DNA of 64,000 bases, taken from contig NZ_JBAKHX010000018.1 of the NCBI RefSeq assembly GCF_036906915.1, forward strand, positions 1 to 64,000, read 5' to 3'. This stretch comes from Phytohabitans sp036906915 (GTDB taxonomy: Bacteria; Actinomycetota; Actinomycetes; Mycobacteriales; Micromonosporaceae). The first letter of the stretch is position 1; every line of letters begins with the position of its first letter. Positions 26,081 to 34,293 of this stretch are shown here, piece after piece. A program made the position numbers and the translations under genes. The notes beneath the pieces were generated by a model. It had not been told where the DNA came from and made no database searches. It saw only the letters and a list, made by a program, of their open reading frames with translations.

Positions 26081-26692
26081 TGCGGGGACTTGGGCTTGTT
26101 TGTAGACGTGGGCGACGCGCTGGCCGATCGTGATCACGGACAAGGCCGCCAGGATCCAGAGCGCCGCCGGCAGCGCCCACGCGAGGCCCAGCCCCGCGAG
26201 CAGGCCGCCGACACCCACGCTGAGCAGGCGCTCCGGCCGCTCGGCGATGCCCACGTCGCAGGTCATGCCGAGCCCTTCGGCGCGCGCCTTCACGTACGAG
26301 ACGACCTGGCCCGAGGCGAGGCACAGCAGCGCTGCGACCATGCCCCAGCGGTCGTCCTGGGTGGCCAGCCAGTACGCGACGGAGCCGAAGATGCCCGCGT
26401 CGGCGACCCTGTCCATCGAGGAGTCGAGGAAGGCGCCGAACTTCGTCGAGCCGCCCTTCATGCGGGCCATCGTGCCGTCGAGAAAGTCGGTAAGCGCGAA
26501 CACGACGACGATCGCGAGTGCGATGATCAGGTGGCCGCGGGCTCCGAAGCCCACGGCGCCGACGAGTACGCCGACGGTGCCGGCGACGGTGACGGCGTTC
26601 GGAGAGATGCCCAACCGGAGGAGGGCGCGGGCTACGGGCTCGACGACGCTGCTGAGAGCGGTGCGAGCGGACACACGGAAGATCTTCGCCAT
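26078..26692 (-). CDS. pgsA: CDP-alcohol phosphatidyltransferase, phosphatidylinositol phosphate synthase
   Basis: 204 aa membrane enzyme joining CDP-diacylglycerol to inositol phosphate, the entry to PI and PIM lipids. The CDP-alcohol transferase motif D-G-x2-A-R-x8-G-x3-D-x3-D is complete in DFLDGTMARMKGGS and GAFLDSSMDRVAD (about residues 68-95). Five or six membrane helices surround it. The ATG at 26692 (MAKIFRVSARTALS) is chosen over the longer frame because upstream sequence is repeat-derived. Confidence 0.92.
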   Translation of the reverse strand: MAKIFRVSARTALSSVVEPVARALLRLGISPNAVTVAGTVGVLVGAVGFGARGHLIIALAIVVVFALTDFLDGTMARMKGGSTKFGAFLDSSMDRVADAGIFGSVAYWLATQDDRWGMVAALLCLASGQVVSYVKARAEGLGMTCDVGIAERPERLLSVGVGGLLAGLGLAWALPAALWILAALSVITIGQRVAHVYKQAQVPA

Positions 26693-26729
26693 GGCGGCTC
26701 TCACGATAGCGGTCCAACCAGGTCGCGAG

Positions 26730-26779
26730 CGCGCCGCCGCCCGCAGACCCCACAAAGCGGAGGGATCTGTGAGGACGGC
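26730..26779 (-). repeat. Start-region leader repeat, copy 2 (upstream of pgsA)
   Basis: On the minus strand CTCACAGATCCCTCCGCTTT, a GC spacer, then CTGCGGGCGGCGGCGC. It matches the leader repeats of tetR (9687-9733) and cobH (62174-62223) but sits 38 bp upstream of the pgsA start. Confidence 0.6.
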
Positions 26780-26915
26780 GTGAAAGGCGCGTGAGCCGCC
26801 GAGCCGAAGGCGAGGCCAAAACACAGAGCGTCGGGGTTGTGTACTGCGTGTTGCGGGTGTGGGATCGAAGGGCGAACGTGAGGTAGCTCACGTACCGTCC
26901 CAGGGAGGTAGCCGG

Positions 26916-29072
26916 ATGGCGCAAAAGAGTCAGGAGAAGGGAGTCACCGGCCCAGCGCCGGTGGTGGAAGCACCCGGCAGGGTACGCAACGTGGTGCTGG
27001 TCGGGCACTCGGGTGCCGGCAAGACCACCCTGGTCGAGGCGCTGCTCGCCGCGACCGGCACGGTCTCCCGAGCGGGCTCGGTGACCGAGGGCACCACGGT
27101 CAGCGACCACGACCCTGCCGCGGTCAAGCAGCAGCGCTCAGTGAGCCTGGCCTGCGCTCCCCTCATCCACAACGACGTCAAGGTCAACCTGCTCGACAGT
27201 CCCGGATACGCCGACTTCGTCGGCGAACTGCGCGCCGGCCTACGGGCCGCCGACGCCGCACTGTTCGTGGTCTCCGCGGTCGACGGCATGGACGCGGCCA
27301 CGGCCACGCTGTGGGAGGAGTGCGCCGCCGTCGGCATGCCGCGCGCCGTCGCGGTCACGCGCCTGGACCACCAGCGCGCCGACTTCGACGAGACGGTCGC
27401 GCTGTGCCAGCGAGTGTTCGGCGACAACGTGCTGCCGCTTTACCTGCCAATGCTTGGCGACGACGGCGAGTCCACCGTCGGCCTCATGGGCCTGATCACC
27501 AAACGGGTCTTCGACTACTCCGAGGGGTACCCGCCCGAGGCGCGCGAGCCGGACCCCGAGCACCTGCCCGCGATCGAAGAGGCCCGCAACGAGCTCATCG
27601 AGGGCATCATCGCGGAGAGCGAAGACGAGACGCTGATGGACCGCTACCTGGGTGGCGAGGAGATCGAGACCCAGGTGCTCATCGACGACCTGGAAAAGGC
27701 GGTCGCCCGCGGCCACTTCTACCCCGTCGTACCGGTGTGCGCCGAGACCCAGGTCGGCCTCGACGCCCTCCTGGAGCTGCTCACCGCGGCGTTCCCCACC
27801 CCGCTCGAACACGACCTGCCCGCCGTCACCGGCGTCGACGGCTCCCCGCAGGAGCCGCTCACCTGCGACCCCAACGGCCCACTCGTCGCCGAGGTCGTCA
27901 AGACCACCATCGACCGGCACGTCGGCCGGGTTTCACTCGTCCGGGTGTTCTCCGGCACGCTGCGCCCGGAAGCCGTCGTGCACGTGTCCGGCCATGGCAT
28001 GGAAGATCGCGGCCACCCCGACCACGACAACGACGAGCGCATCGCGCACATCTACTCGCCGCTGGGCGCCAACCTGCGCGAGGTGCCGTTCTGTGTCGCC
28101 GGCGACATCTGCGCGATCACCAAGTCGGGCAGCGCGGAAACCGGCGACACGATCTCCGCCAAGGACAATCCGCTGCTCGTCGAGACGTGGGTGATGCCCG
28201 AGCCGCTGCTGCCGATCGCCATCGTCGCCAAGACCCGCGCCGATGAGGACGCGCTGGCCAAAAACCTGGGGCGCCTCGTCGCGGGCGACCCGACCATGCG
28301 GCTGGAGCGCAACGCCGAGACCCACCAGCTCGTCCTGTGGTGCATGGGCGAGGCGCACGCCGACGTGGTGCTCGACCGGCTCCGCGCGGGCGGCGTCGAG
28401 CTGGAGACCGAGCCGGTGCGGGTGGCGCTGCGCGAGACGTTCGCCGCCCAGTCGGCCGGGCACGGCCGGCACGTCAAGCAGTCCGGCGGCCACGGCCAGT
28501 ACGCGGTCTGCGACATCAGGGTCGAGCCGCTGCCCCGGGGCAGCGGCTTCGAGTTCGTCGACAAGATCGTCGGCGGCGTGGTGCCGCACAACTACATCCC
28601 GTCCGTGGAAAAGGGCGTGCGCGCCCAGATGGAACGCGGGCTCGTCGCCGGGTACCCGGTGGTGGACCTGCGGGTGACGCTCTACGACGGCAAGGCGCAC
28701 AGCGTCGACTCGTCCGACGCGGCGTTCCAGACGGCGGGGGCGCTGGCGCTGCGCGAGGCGGCCGAGAAGGGCCAGATCCAGCTCCTCGAACCGGTCGACG
28801 AGATCACCATCCGGGTGCCCGACTCGTTCGTCGGCTCCGTGATGAGCGATCTGTCCGGGCGCCGTGGTCGCGTACTCGGCACCGAGCCCGACCCGGCGGG
28901 CGGCGAGCGCACCCTGGTTCGCGCCGAGGTCCCGGCGACCGAGCTGGTGAGGTACGCGGTAGAGCTCCGCTCCATGACCAGCGGCGCCGGCACCTTCACG
29001 CGCACCTTCGCCAGACACGACCCCATGCCGGCTCACCTTGCGGAGTCCATCCGCAAGGAACACACGTCCTAG
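26916..29072 (+). CDS. EF-G-like translational GTPase (paralogue)
   Basis: 718 aa with the five-domain EF-G layout. The P-loop is GHSGAGKTTLVEALL, G2 region GTTVSDHD, G3 DSPGYADF, and G4 reads TRLD instead of NKxD, unlike canonical EF-G. Domain IV is complete (QSGGHGQYAVCDIRVEPLPRGSGFEF; GGVVPHNYIPSVEKGV) and the C terminus ends in domain V. This is the second, EF-G2-like protein of actinobacteria; the housekeeping fusA is not here. ATG at 26916 has AGGGAGG 8 nt upstream. It interrupts the minus-strand HIT-pgsA series and is transcribed the other way. Confidence 0.92.
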   Translation: MAQKSQEKGVTGPAPVVEAPGRVRNVVLVGHSGAGKTTLVEALLAATGTVSRAGSVTEGTTVSDHDPAAVKQQRSVSLACAPLIHNDVKVNLLDSPGYADFVGELRAGLRAADAALFVVSAVDGMDAATATLWEECAAVGMPRAVAVTRLDHQRADFDETVALCQRVFGDNVLPLYLPMLGDDGESTVGLMGLITKRVFDYSEGYPPEAREPDPEHLPAIEEARNELIEGIIAESEDETLMDRYLGGEEIETQVLIDDLEKAVARGHFYPVVPVCAETQVGLDALLELLTAAFPTPLEHDLPAVTGVDGSPQEPLTCDPNGPLVAEVVKTTIDRHVGRVSLVRVFSGTLRPEAVVHVSGHGMEDRGHPDHDNDERIAHIYSPLGANLREVPFCVAGDICAITKSGSAETGDTISAKDNPLLVETWVMPEPLLPIAIVAKTRADEDALAKNLGRLVAGDPTMRLERNAETHQLVLWCMGEAHADVVLDRLRAGGVELETEPVRVALRETFAAQSAGHGRHVKQSGGHGQYAVCDIRVEPLPRGSGFEFVDKIVGGVVPHNYIPSVEKGVRAQMERGLVAGYPVVDLRVTLYDGKAHSVDSSDAAFQTAGALALREAAEKGQIQLLEPVDEITIRVPDSFVGSVMSDLSGRRGRVLGTEPDPAGGERTLVRAEVPATELVRYAVELRSMTSGAGTFTRTFARHDPMPAHLAESIRKEHTS

Positions 29073-29122
29073 CGCTCCGCGGCGCCCGCACCCTGCGCGG
29101 CCACGGCCGCCTCCTTCTCGTC

Positions 29123-29179
29123 GATCAAGGGCAAATGCGCGCGGTTCGATATCTATCGCGCGTGCGTTCGCCCTTGATC
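29123..29179 (+). repeat. GATCAAGGGC palindromic repeat, copy C (forward)
   Basis: 57 bp with arms GATCAAGGGCAAATGCGCGC and GCGCGTGCGTTCGCCCTTGA (plus TC), centre GGTTCGATATCTATC. Followed by an inner half-arm ending CCTTGATC at 29191-29198. It sits 50 bp after the EF-G-like stop and just before the 3' end of the aldo/keto reductase. Confidence 0.85.
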
Positions 29180-29205
29180 GCAAGAAGGGTCCTTGATCGC
29201 CGCGG

Positions 29206-30189
29206 TCAGCTCGGCGCCGTCGTGCGGATGCGCTCCACCTCCGCGTACGCGTCGGCAGGCAGCGGCCCGTAGGCCAGCGCGCCCGCGTTCTCCTCCACCT
29301 GGGCCACCGTCCGGCAGCCAGGGATCGGCACAGTACGCCCACTGCGCGCCCACAGATATCCCAAAGCGCCCTGCACCAGAGTCCGCCCGTCCGCCGTCAA
29401 CGCCTCGCGCAGCGCCGCCACCCGCGCCAGCCACTCCGGTGCCGGCCGGCCATCACGGAAGAAGCTCAGCCACTCCGGCGCGATCCCCCGCACGTCGTCC
29501 GGGCCAAGCGTGGACGACTCGCTGTACTTGCCGGTCAGCAGCCCCATCGCCAGCGGCCCACGATTGACGCTGGCCAGGTCGAGCTTCTCGCACACGTCGA
29601 GCACCTCTTGCGAGTCTTCCAGCACCGAAAACGCGTGCTGGACCGCCGTGGCGTGCGCGCCGGCGGTCGCGAACGCGGTCGCCCGGTCGGCGAAGTCCGT
29701 ACTCCAGCCGTAGGCGCGGATCTTGCCCACCGCGACCAGCTCCTCCAGCGTGTCGACCAGCTCCAGCCCCTGGGCGATCGGCAGGTCGCCAAGGTGCAGC
29801 TGGTACAGGTCGATCCGATCGGTGCCCAGCCGCCGCAACGAGCCCTCGACCGCCTGCCGCAGATAGTCCGGCGAAGCGTCGTTGCCCTTGAGCTGCCGCG
29901 TCGCTGAGTCGAACGTGTGGCCCCACTTGGTGGCGATCACCACCTGGTCGCGCACCGTCCGCAGCGCTCGCCCGACGACCTCCTCGCTGTGCCCGATGCC
30001 GTACACGTCAGCCGTGTCGAAGAACGTCACGCCAAGCTCGACCGCCCGGCGCAACGCCCGCACCGACTCCTCGTCGTCGACCTCGCCCCAGCCCAGCGGC
30101 TGTTCGCCCAGCCAGAACGGTCCGCCGATCGCCCAGCATCCAACCCCGAGGTCGCTCACCTCGATGCCACTACGTCCCAATGCCCTCAT
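29206..30189 (-). CDS. Aldo/keto reductase
   Basis: 327 aa. Begins MRALGRSGIEVSDLGVGCW. The AKR tetrad is visible: Asp and Tyr in FFDTADVYGIGHSEEVVG, Lys in VVIATKWGHTF, His in LYQLHLGDLP. The cofactor-binding end IPGCRTVAQVEENAGAL fits NADPH. Substrate unknown. A GTG three codons earlier (30198) is an alternative start. The gene is bracketed by repeat copies C and D. Confidence 0.9.
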   Translation of the reverse strand: MRALGRSGIEVSDLGVGCWAIGGPFWLGEQPLGWGEVDDEESVRALRRAVELGVTFFDTADVYGIGHSEEVVGRALRTVRDQVVIATKWGHTFDSATRQLKGNDASPDYLRQAVEGSLRRLGTDRIDLYQLHLGDLPIAQGLELVDTLEELVAVGKIRAYGWSTDFADRATAFATAGAHATAVQHAFSVLEDSQEVLDVCEKLDLASVNRGPLAMGLLTGKYSESSTLGPDDVRGIAPEWLSFFRDGRPAPEWLARVAALREALTADGRTLVQGALGYLWARSGRTVPIPGCRTVAQVEENAGALAYGPLPADAYAEVERIRTTAPS

Positions 30190-30318
30190 GGGAAACACCG
30201 TTCCAGCTAGAGCACACTCGAAGTCAACCCCACGCGCTCCTCGCGGGCTCGACGCCCTGGTCGAGCGGGTCCGCCCCGTCGGGCTGCCGTCCGCGCCACC
30301 ATGCCGCCGTGGATTAGC

Positions 30319-30347
30319 GATCGAACCACGTGCGTTTGCCCTTGATC
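30319..30347 (-). repeat. GATCAAGGGC repeat, copy D (inverted half element)
   Basis: 29 bp, GATCGAACCACGTGCGTTTG followed by CCCTTGATC: exactly one half of the palindrome, from the asymmetric centre outward, inverted relative to copy C. The other half is missing. Confidence 0.8.
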
Positions 30348-30371
30348 GACGGAAGGGGAGGCGCGCCCCCG

Positions 30372-30418
30372 CGGGCGGCGCGGGGCGGGGCGGGCGGGGC
30401 GGGTGGCGCGGGGCGGGG
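30372..30418 (+). other. G-run tract after the HIT gene
   Basis: The plus strand holds at least seven runs of three or four G within 47 bp, separated by one to a few bases. This could fold as a G-quadruplex in single-stranded DNA. It directly follows the HIT stop codon. Together with copy D it fills the 30190-30418 gap. Confidence 0.5.
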
Positions 30419-30913
30419 TTAGGCGTCGGGGGGCCAGGCGCCGGTTAGGAGGTCGCGGGTGTCGGTCAGGAGTTGTGGGAGGACCTTGGTTTGGCCGACC
30501 ACGGGCATGAAGTTGCTGTCGCCGCCCCACCTCGGCACCACGTGCTGGTGCAGGTGGGCGGCGATGCCGGCCCCCGCGACCGAGCCCTGGTTCATCCCGA
30601 TGTTGAACCCGTGCGCGCCGCTCACCTCGCGGATCACCCGCATCGCGGTCTGGGTGAAGTGTGCCAGCTCAGCCATCTCGTCGTTGTCGAGGTCGGTGTA
30701 GTCGGGCACGTGCCGGTACGGGCAGACGAGCAGGTGGCCGGGGTTGTACGGGTACAGGTTGAGGACCGCGTAGACCAGCTTGCCGCGGGCGACCACGAGG
30801 CTGCCGTCGGTCATGCCGGGCGCGACGCAGAACGGGCACCCGGGCGGCTGGTCCTTGCCGGCGATGTACGTCATCCGGTGTGGCGTCCACAGCCGCTCCA
30901 ACCCATCCGTCAC
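30419..30913 (-). CDS. HIT-family hydrolase/AP4A phosphorylase-like protein
   Basis: 164 aa. The histidine triad HLHQHVVPRW is near residue 122 and the Zn-type motif CPFCVAPG near residue 26, as in the actinobacterial AP4A phosphorylase group. It precedes pgsA in the ancestral order (here separated by two genes). GTG start with TAGGAT 6 nt upstream, so probably leaderless. Confidence 0.9.
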   Translation of the reverse strand: MTDGLERLWTPHRMTYIAGKDQPPGCPFCVAPGMTDGSLVVARGKLVYAVLNLYPYNPGHLLVCPYRHVPDYTDLDNDEMAELAHFTQTAMRVIREVSGAHGFNIGMNQGSVAGAGIAAHLHQHVVPRWGGDSNFMPVVGQTKVLPQLLTDTRDLLTGAWPPDA

Positions 30914-30919
30914 ACCTCG

Positions 30920-30925
30920 ATCCTA
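30920..30925 (-). promoter_or_regulatory. TANNNT -10 box of HIT gene, leaderless type
   Basis: TAGGAT stands 6 nt before the GTG start. Spacing suggests transcription begins at the start codon. No clear -35 identified. Confidence 0.5.
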
Positions 30926-30989
30926 GGTGCCCGCCGCCCGGCAAGCCGGCCCGCTGCCACCCCGGCAAGGCCGGGCGACGGGACCACCC

Positions 30990-32147
30990 TTACTGCCCAG
31001 CTGTCACGGTCACGCCGGTGCCGACCGAGCGGGCGGTGCCCATGCCCGCCACCAGGTTGCCGGTGGACGCGACCGTGATCGCGGTACCCGCACCCAGCGT
31101 GTATCGCAGCCCGGTCTCTCGAGCGGTGCCCCGCCCGACGACCGCGTTGCCGGTCACCGCTACGTACGAAGTACCGGCACCGTGTCCCTCCACAGCCAGG
31201 TACACATAGGAGGCCGCTGGCAATGTCCCGTACAGATAATTGATCTTGTTGCCGATGAGCGTTGCCGGCGTCCCAGGCTGCAGTGTGCAGCGGATTCCGA
31301 AGTAGACGGAGCCCGCCGTGCCGCGCAGGCCGAAGTCTTCGATGTAGTTGTCGTGGACGCCCGCGTTGTAGCAGCGCCGGGCGTCGATCGCGTGCTCCTG
31401 CGACTCGTACACGTGCAGGTCGCGGATCTGCCAGCCGGCCGCGTTGTCGAGGTCGACGCCGCTGCCGTCGCTCTTGGAGATCCAGCTGCGCTCCAGTACC
31501 CAGTCGGTGATGTGGTTTCCGGGGTCGACCACCCGGATGCCCGCCCCGCCGCTGTCTTCGACGAACGAATCCGCGATCACGCCGTTGACGCTGTTGTTGC
31601 GCTCCTCCAGCATGGTGCCGTCGCTGGACAGGCTCGTCAGCCGGATGCCGTCGCCCGGTGTGTGCTGCACCCGCACGTCGTAGACGCGGCTGTCCCACGT
31701 GCGCAGCATCAGCCCGACGGTGCCGGTGTTGGCCTCGCGGTTGCCGTCGAGCGTGAGGTGCTCGATCCGGATGCCCGCCGAGACCCAGGTCTTGTTGTCG
31801 ACCCAGGTCTCGGTGGCCACCAGTGCGGGCAGGTTGCGGCCGTCGGCTTGGCGCAGCACCGTACCGCCGCCGCCGTCCGCGTCACCGCGCGCGTCACCGC
31901 GGTAGGTGCGCTCGTCGAGCAGCTTGATCGTGGTGGTGATCAGGCAGCGACCGGTGATGACGACCTCGTCGCCGGGGTTGGACGCGTCGATCGCGTTCTG
32001 GATGGTGGCCGCGTCGCCGACCCCACCCACGCAGGTGGCGTCGCGGCGGGCGGCCTGGGCGGCGGGTACGTCGCCGACGAGGAGCGTCACGCCAGCGACA
32101 GCGAGGAGGGCGCCGGCCATGCCTACAACACGCTTGGATCTGGTCAT
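30990..32147 (-). CDS. Secreted parallel beta-helix protein
   Basis: 385 aa. Signal peptide MTRSKRVVGMAGALLAVAGV..., cleavage after PAAQA near residue 32. The mature part has repeated short strands (GIRIEHLTLDGN, NNSVNGVIADSFVEDSGGAGIRVV, GVDLDNAAGWQIRDLHVY, NAGVHDNYIEDFG) as in right-handed beta-helix pectate-lyase-like or NosD-like proteins. Catalytic residues cannot be assigned; a polysaccharide lyase/hydrolase or a surface protein are both possible. Starts before 32147 would run through non-conserved Arg/Pro-rich sequence. Confidence 0.8.
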   Translation of the reverse strand: MTRSKRVVGMAGALLAVAGVTLLVGDVPAAQAARRDATCVGGVGDAATIQNAIDASNPGDEVVITGRCLITTTIKLLDERTYRGDARGDADGGGGTVLRQADGRNLPALVATETWVDNKTWVSAGIRIEHLTLDGNREANTGTVGLMLRTWDSRVYDVRVQHTPGDGIRLTSLSSDGTMLEERNNSVNGVIADSFVEDSGGAGIRVVDPGNHITDWVLERSWISKSDGSGVDLDNAAGWQIRDLHVYESQEHAIDARRCYNAGVHDNYIEDFGLRGTAGSVYFGIRCTLQPGTPATLIGNKINYLYGTLPAASYVYLAVEGHGAGTSYVAVTGNAVVGRGTARETGLRYTLGAGTAITVASTGNLVAGMGTARSVGTGVTVTAGQ

Positions 32148-32220
32148 AAAGGCAGGATTCCGGCACCCGCCACCATGCGACCACCGCGCCGCCATCGCGG
32201 CGCGGTGAGCGCTACAGGGC

Positions 32221-34227
32221 CTAGGCCGCGGAGGGGCCCGCGTTGGTGCGGGAGCGGACGACCTCGACCACGTGGGCCACGGCCTCCGCGATGGGTACGC
32301 CGTTGCGCTGCGACCCGTCCCGGTAGCGGAACGACACCGTGCCCGCCTCGACGTCGGCGTCACCCGCGATCGCCATGAACGGGATCTTCTGCTGCTGCGC
32401 CGTGCGGATCTTCTTCTGCATCCGGTCGTCGGAGGTGTCGACCTCCGCGCGAATCCCCTCGCTCTTCAACAAGGAGACAAAGGAGTCCAGATAGGCGGCG
32501 TGGTCGTCGCGGATCGGGATGCCCACCACCTGCACGGGCGCCAGCCACGCCGGGAACGCCCCCGCGTAGTGCTCGGTCAGGACGCCGAAGAAGCGCTCGA
32601 TCGACCCGAACAGCGCCCGGTGAATCATGATCGGCTGCTGCCGGCTGCCGTCGGCCGCCTGGTACTCCAGACCGAACCGCTTCGGCTGGTTGAAGTCGAG
32701 CTGGATCGTCGACATCTGCCAGGTGCGCCCGATCGCGTCGCGGGCCTGCACCGAGATCTTCGGACCGTAGAACGCCGCGCCACCCGGGTCGGGCACGAGC
32801 TCCAGCCCGGAGTCCTCGGCGGCCTGCCGCAGCGTCTCGGTGGCCTCGGCCCACTCCTCGGCCGACCCGATGAACTTGTCGGAGTCGCCGCGGGTCGACA
32901 GCTCAAGGTAGAAGTCGTCGAGGCCGTAGTCGCGCAGCAGGTCGAGCACGAACGCCAGCAGCGTGCGCAGCTCGCCCGGCATCTGCTCCTTGGTGCAGTA
33001 GATGTGCGAGTCGTCCATGGTCAGACCGCGCACCCGGGTCAGCCCGTGCACCACACCCGACTTCTCGTACCGGTACACCGTGCCGAACTCGAACAGCCGC
33101 AGCGGCAGCTCCCGGTACGACCGGCCGCGCGACCGGAAGATCAAATTGTGCATCGGGCAGTTCATGGCCTTGAGGTAGTACTGGGCGCCCTCGAGGTCCA
33201 TCGGCGGGAACATCGTGTCGGCGTAGTACGGCAGGTGTCCCGAGGTCTCGAACAGGTGCGCCTTGGTGATATGCGGCGTGTTGACGAACTCGTACCCGGA
33301 CTGCTCGTGCCGCACCCGCGAGTAGTTTTCCATCTCGCGCCGGATGATCCCGCCCTTGGGGTGGAACACCGCGAGGCCCGAGCCGATCTCGTCGGGGAAG
33401 GAGAACAGGTCGAGGTCCGCGCCGAGCTTGCGGTGGTCGCGCCGGGCGGCCTCTTCGAGAAGCTTCAGGTATCCCTTGAGCGCGTCCCGGGTCGGCCAGG
33501 CGGTGCCGTAAACGCGCTGGAGCTGCGGGTTCTTCTCCGAGCCCCGCCAGTACGCGGCGGCGGAGCGCATCAGCTTGAAGGCGCCGATCAGCCGGGTGTT
33601 GGGCAGGTGCGGCCCGCGGCACAGGTCGGACCAGCACACCTTGTCGGACGAGGCGTCGACGTTGTCGTAGATGGTGAGGTCACCCTCGCCCACCTCCATG
33701 ATCTCGGCCGCGTCGAAGCCGCCGGCGCCAGCGGTGCCGACCAGCTCCAGCTTGTACGGCTCGTCGGCGAGCTCGGCGCGCGCCTCGTCGACGCTCTCGA
33801 ACCGCCGCCGCCGGAACCGCTGCCCCGACTTGACGATCTCCTGCATGCGCTTTTCGAGCTTGTCGAGGTCGTCCGGCTGGAACGGTCGCGGCACGTCGAA
33901 GTCGTAGTAGAACCCGTTGACGACGGGCGGCCCGATGCCGAGCTTCGCCTCGGGAAACACGTCCTGTACGGCCTGCGCGAGCACGTGCGCGGTGGAGTGC
34001 CGCAGCACGTTGAGCCCGTCGGGCTCGTCGATCGCCACCGGCGTGACGGTTTCATCGCCCGAAGGCGCCCAGTCCAGATCGCGAAGATCACCGGAGGAGG
34101 AGCGGACCACGACGATCGCCTTCGGGCCCGTCGTGGGCAGGCCGGCGGCGGCCACCGCGTCGGCCGCCGTCGTACCGGCCGGGACGACGATGGGGTCGGC
34201 CACAGCTGGGGTACGGGGTCCGGACAC
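32221..34227 (-). CDS. thrS: Threonyl-tRNA synthetase
   Basis: 668 aa. N-terminal TGS domain (IVVPAGTTAADAVAAAG), editing domain (HSTAHVLAQAVQDVFPEAKLGIGPPVVNGFYYDFD), class II catalytic core with Zn-binding Cys and His in MNCPMHNLIF, motif 2 GLTRVRGLTMDDSHIYC and motif 3 HRALFGSIERFFGVLTEHY, then the anticodon domain. I chose the GTG at 34227 because GAGGAG lies 6 nt upstream; an ATG 13 codons earlier is the alternative. No T-box leader was seen. Confidence 0.95.
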   Translation of the reverse strand: MSGPRTPAVADPIVVPAGTTAADAVAAAGLPTTGPKAIVVVRSSSGDLRDLDWAPSGDETVTPVAIDEPDGLNVLRHSTAHVLAQAVQDVFPEAKLGIGPPVVNGFYYDFDVPRPFQPDDLDKLEKRMQEIVKSGQRFRRRRFESVDEARAELADEPYKLELVGTAGAGGFDAAEIMEVGEGDLTIYDNVDASSDKVCWSDLCRGPHLPNTRLIGAFKLMRSAAAYWRGSEKNPQLQRVYGTAWPTRDALKGYLKLLEEAARRDHRKLGADLDLFSFPDEIGSGLAVFHPKGGIIRREMENYSRVRHEQSGYEFVNTPHITKAHLFETSGHLPYYADTMFPPMDLEGAQYYLKAMNCPMHNLIFRSRGRSYRELPLRLFEFGTVYRYEKSGVVHGLTRVRGLTMDDSHIYCTKEQMPGELRTLLAFVLDLLRDYGLDDFYLELSTRGDSDKFIGSAEEWAEATETLRQAAEDSGLELVPDPGGAAFYGPKISVQARDAIGRTWQMSTIQLDFNQPKRFGLEYQAADGSRQQPIMIHRALFGSIERFFGVLTEHYAGAFPAWLAPVQVVGIPIRDDHAAYLDSFVSLLKSEGIRAEVDTSDDRMQKKIRTAQQQKIPFMAIAGDADVEAGTVSFRYRDGSQRNGVPIAEAVAHVVEVVRSRTNAGPSAA

Positions 34228-34293
34228 GGTGATCTCCTCGGTACTCGTCGGTGATGACCGTGCCATGCTATGCGCCGTCCAAGATCGGCGGAT

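Noticed and set aside
26025..27110. Long minus-strand frame across the pgsA promoter and the EF-G-like gene
   Set aside because: Antisense to EF-G and out of frame with pgsA; only its last 18 codons could matter, listed separately with low confidence.
30990..32363. Longer version of the beta-helix protein starting at 32363
   Set aside because: The extra 72 residues are Arg/Pro/Ser-rich and precede a complete signal peptide at 32147.
32228..34266. T-box leader for thrS
   Set aside because: The space upstream of thrS is only 66 bp and shows no T-box sequence or specifier stem.
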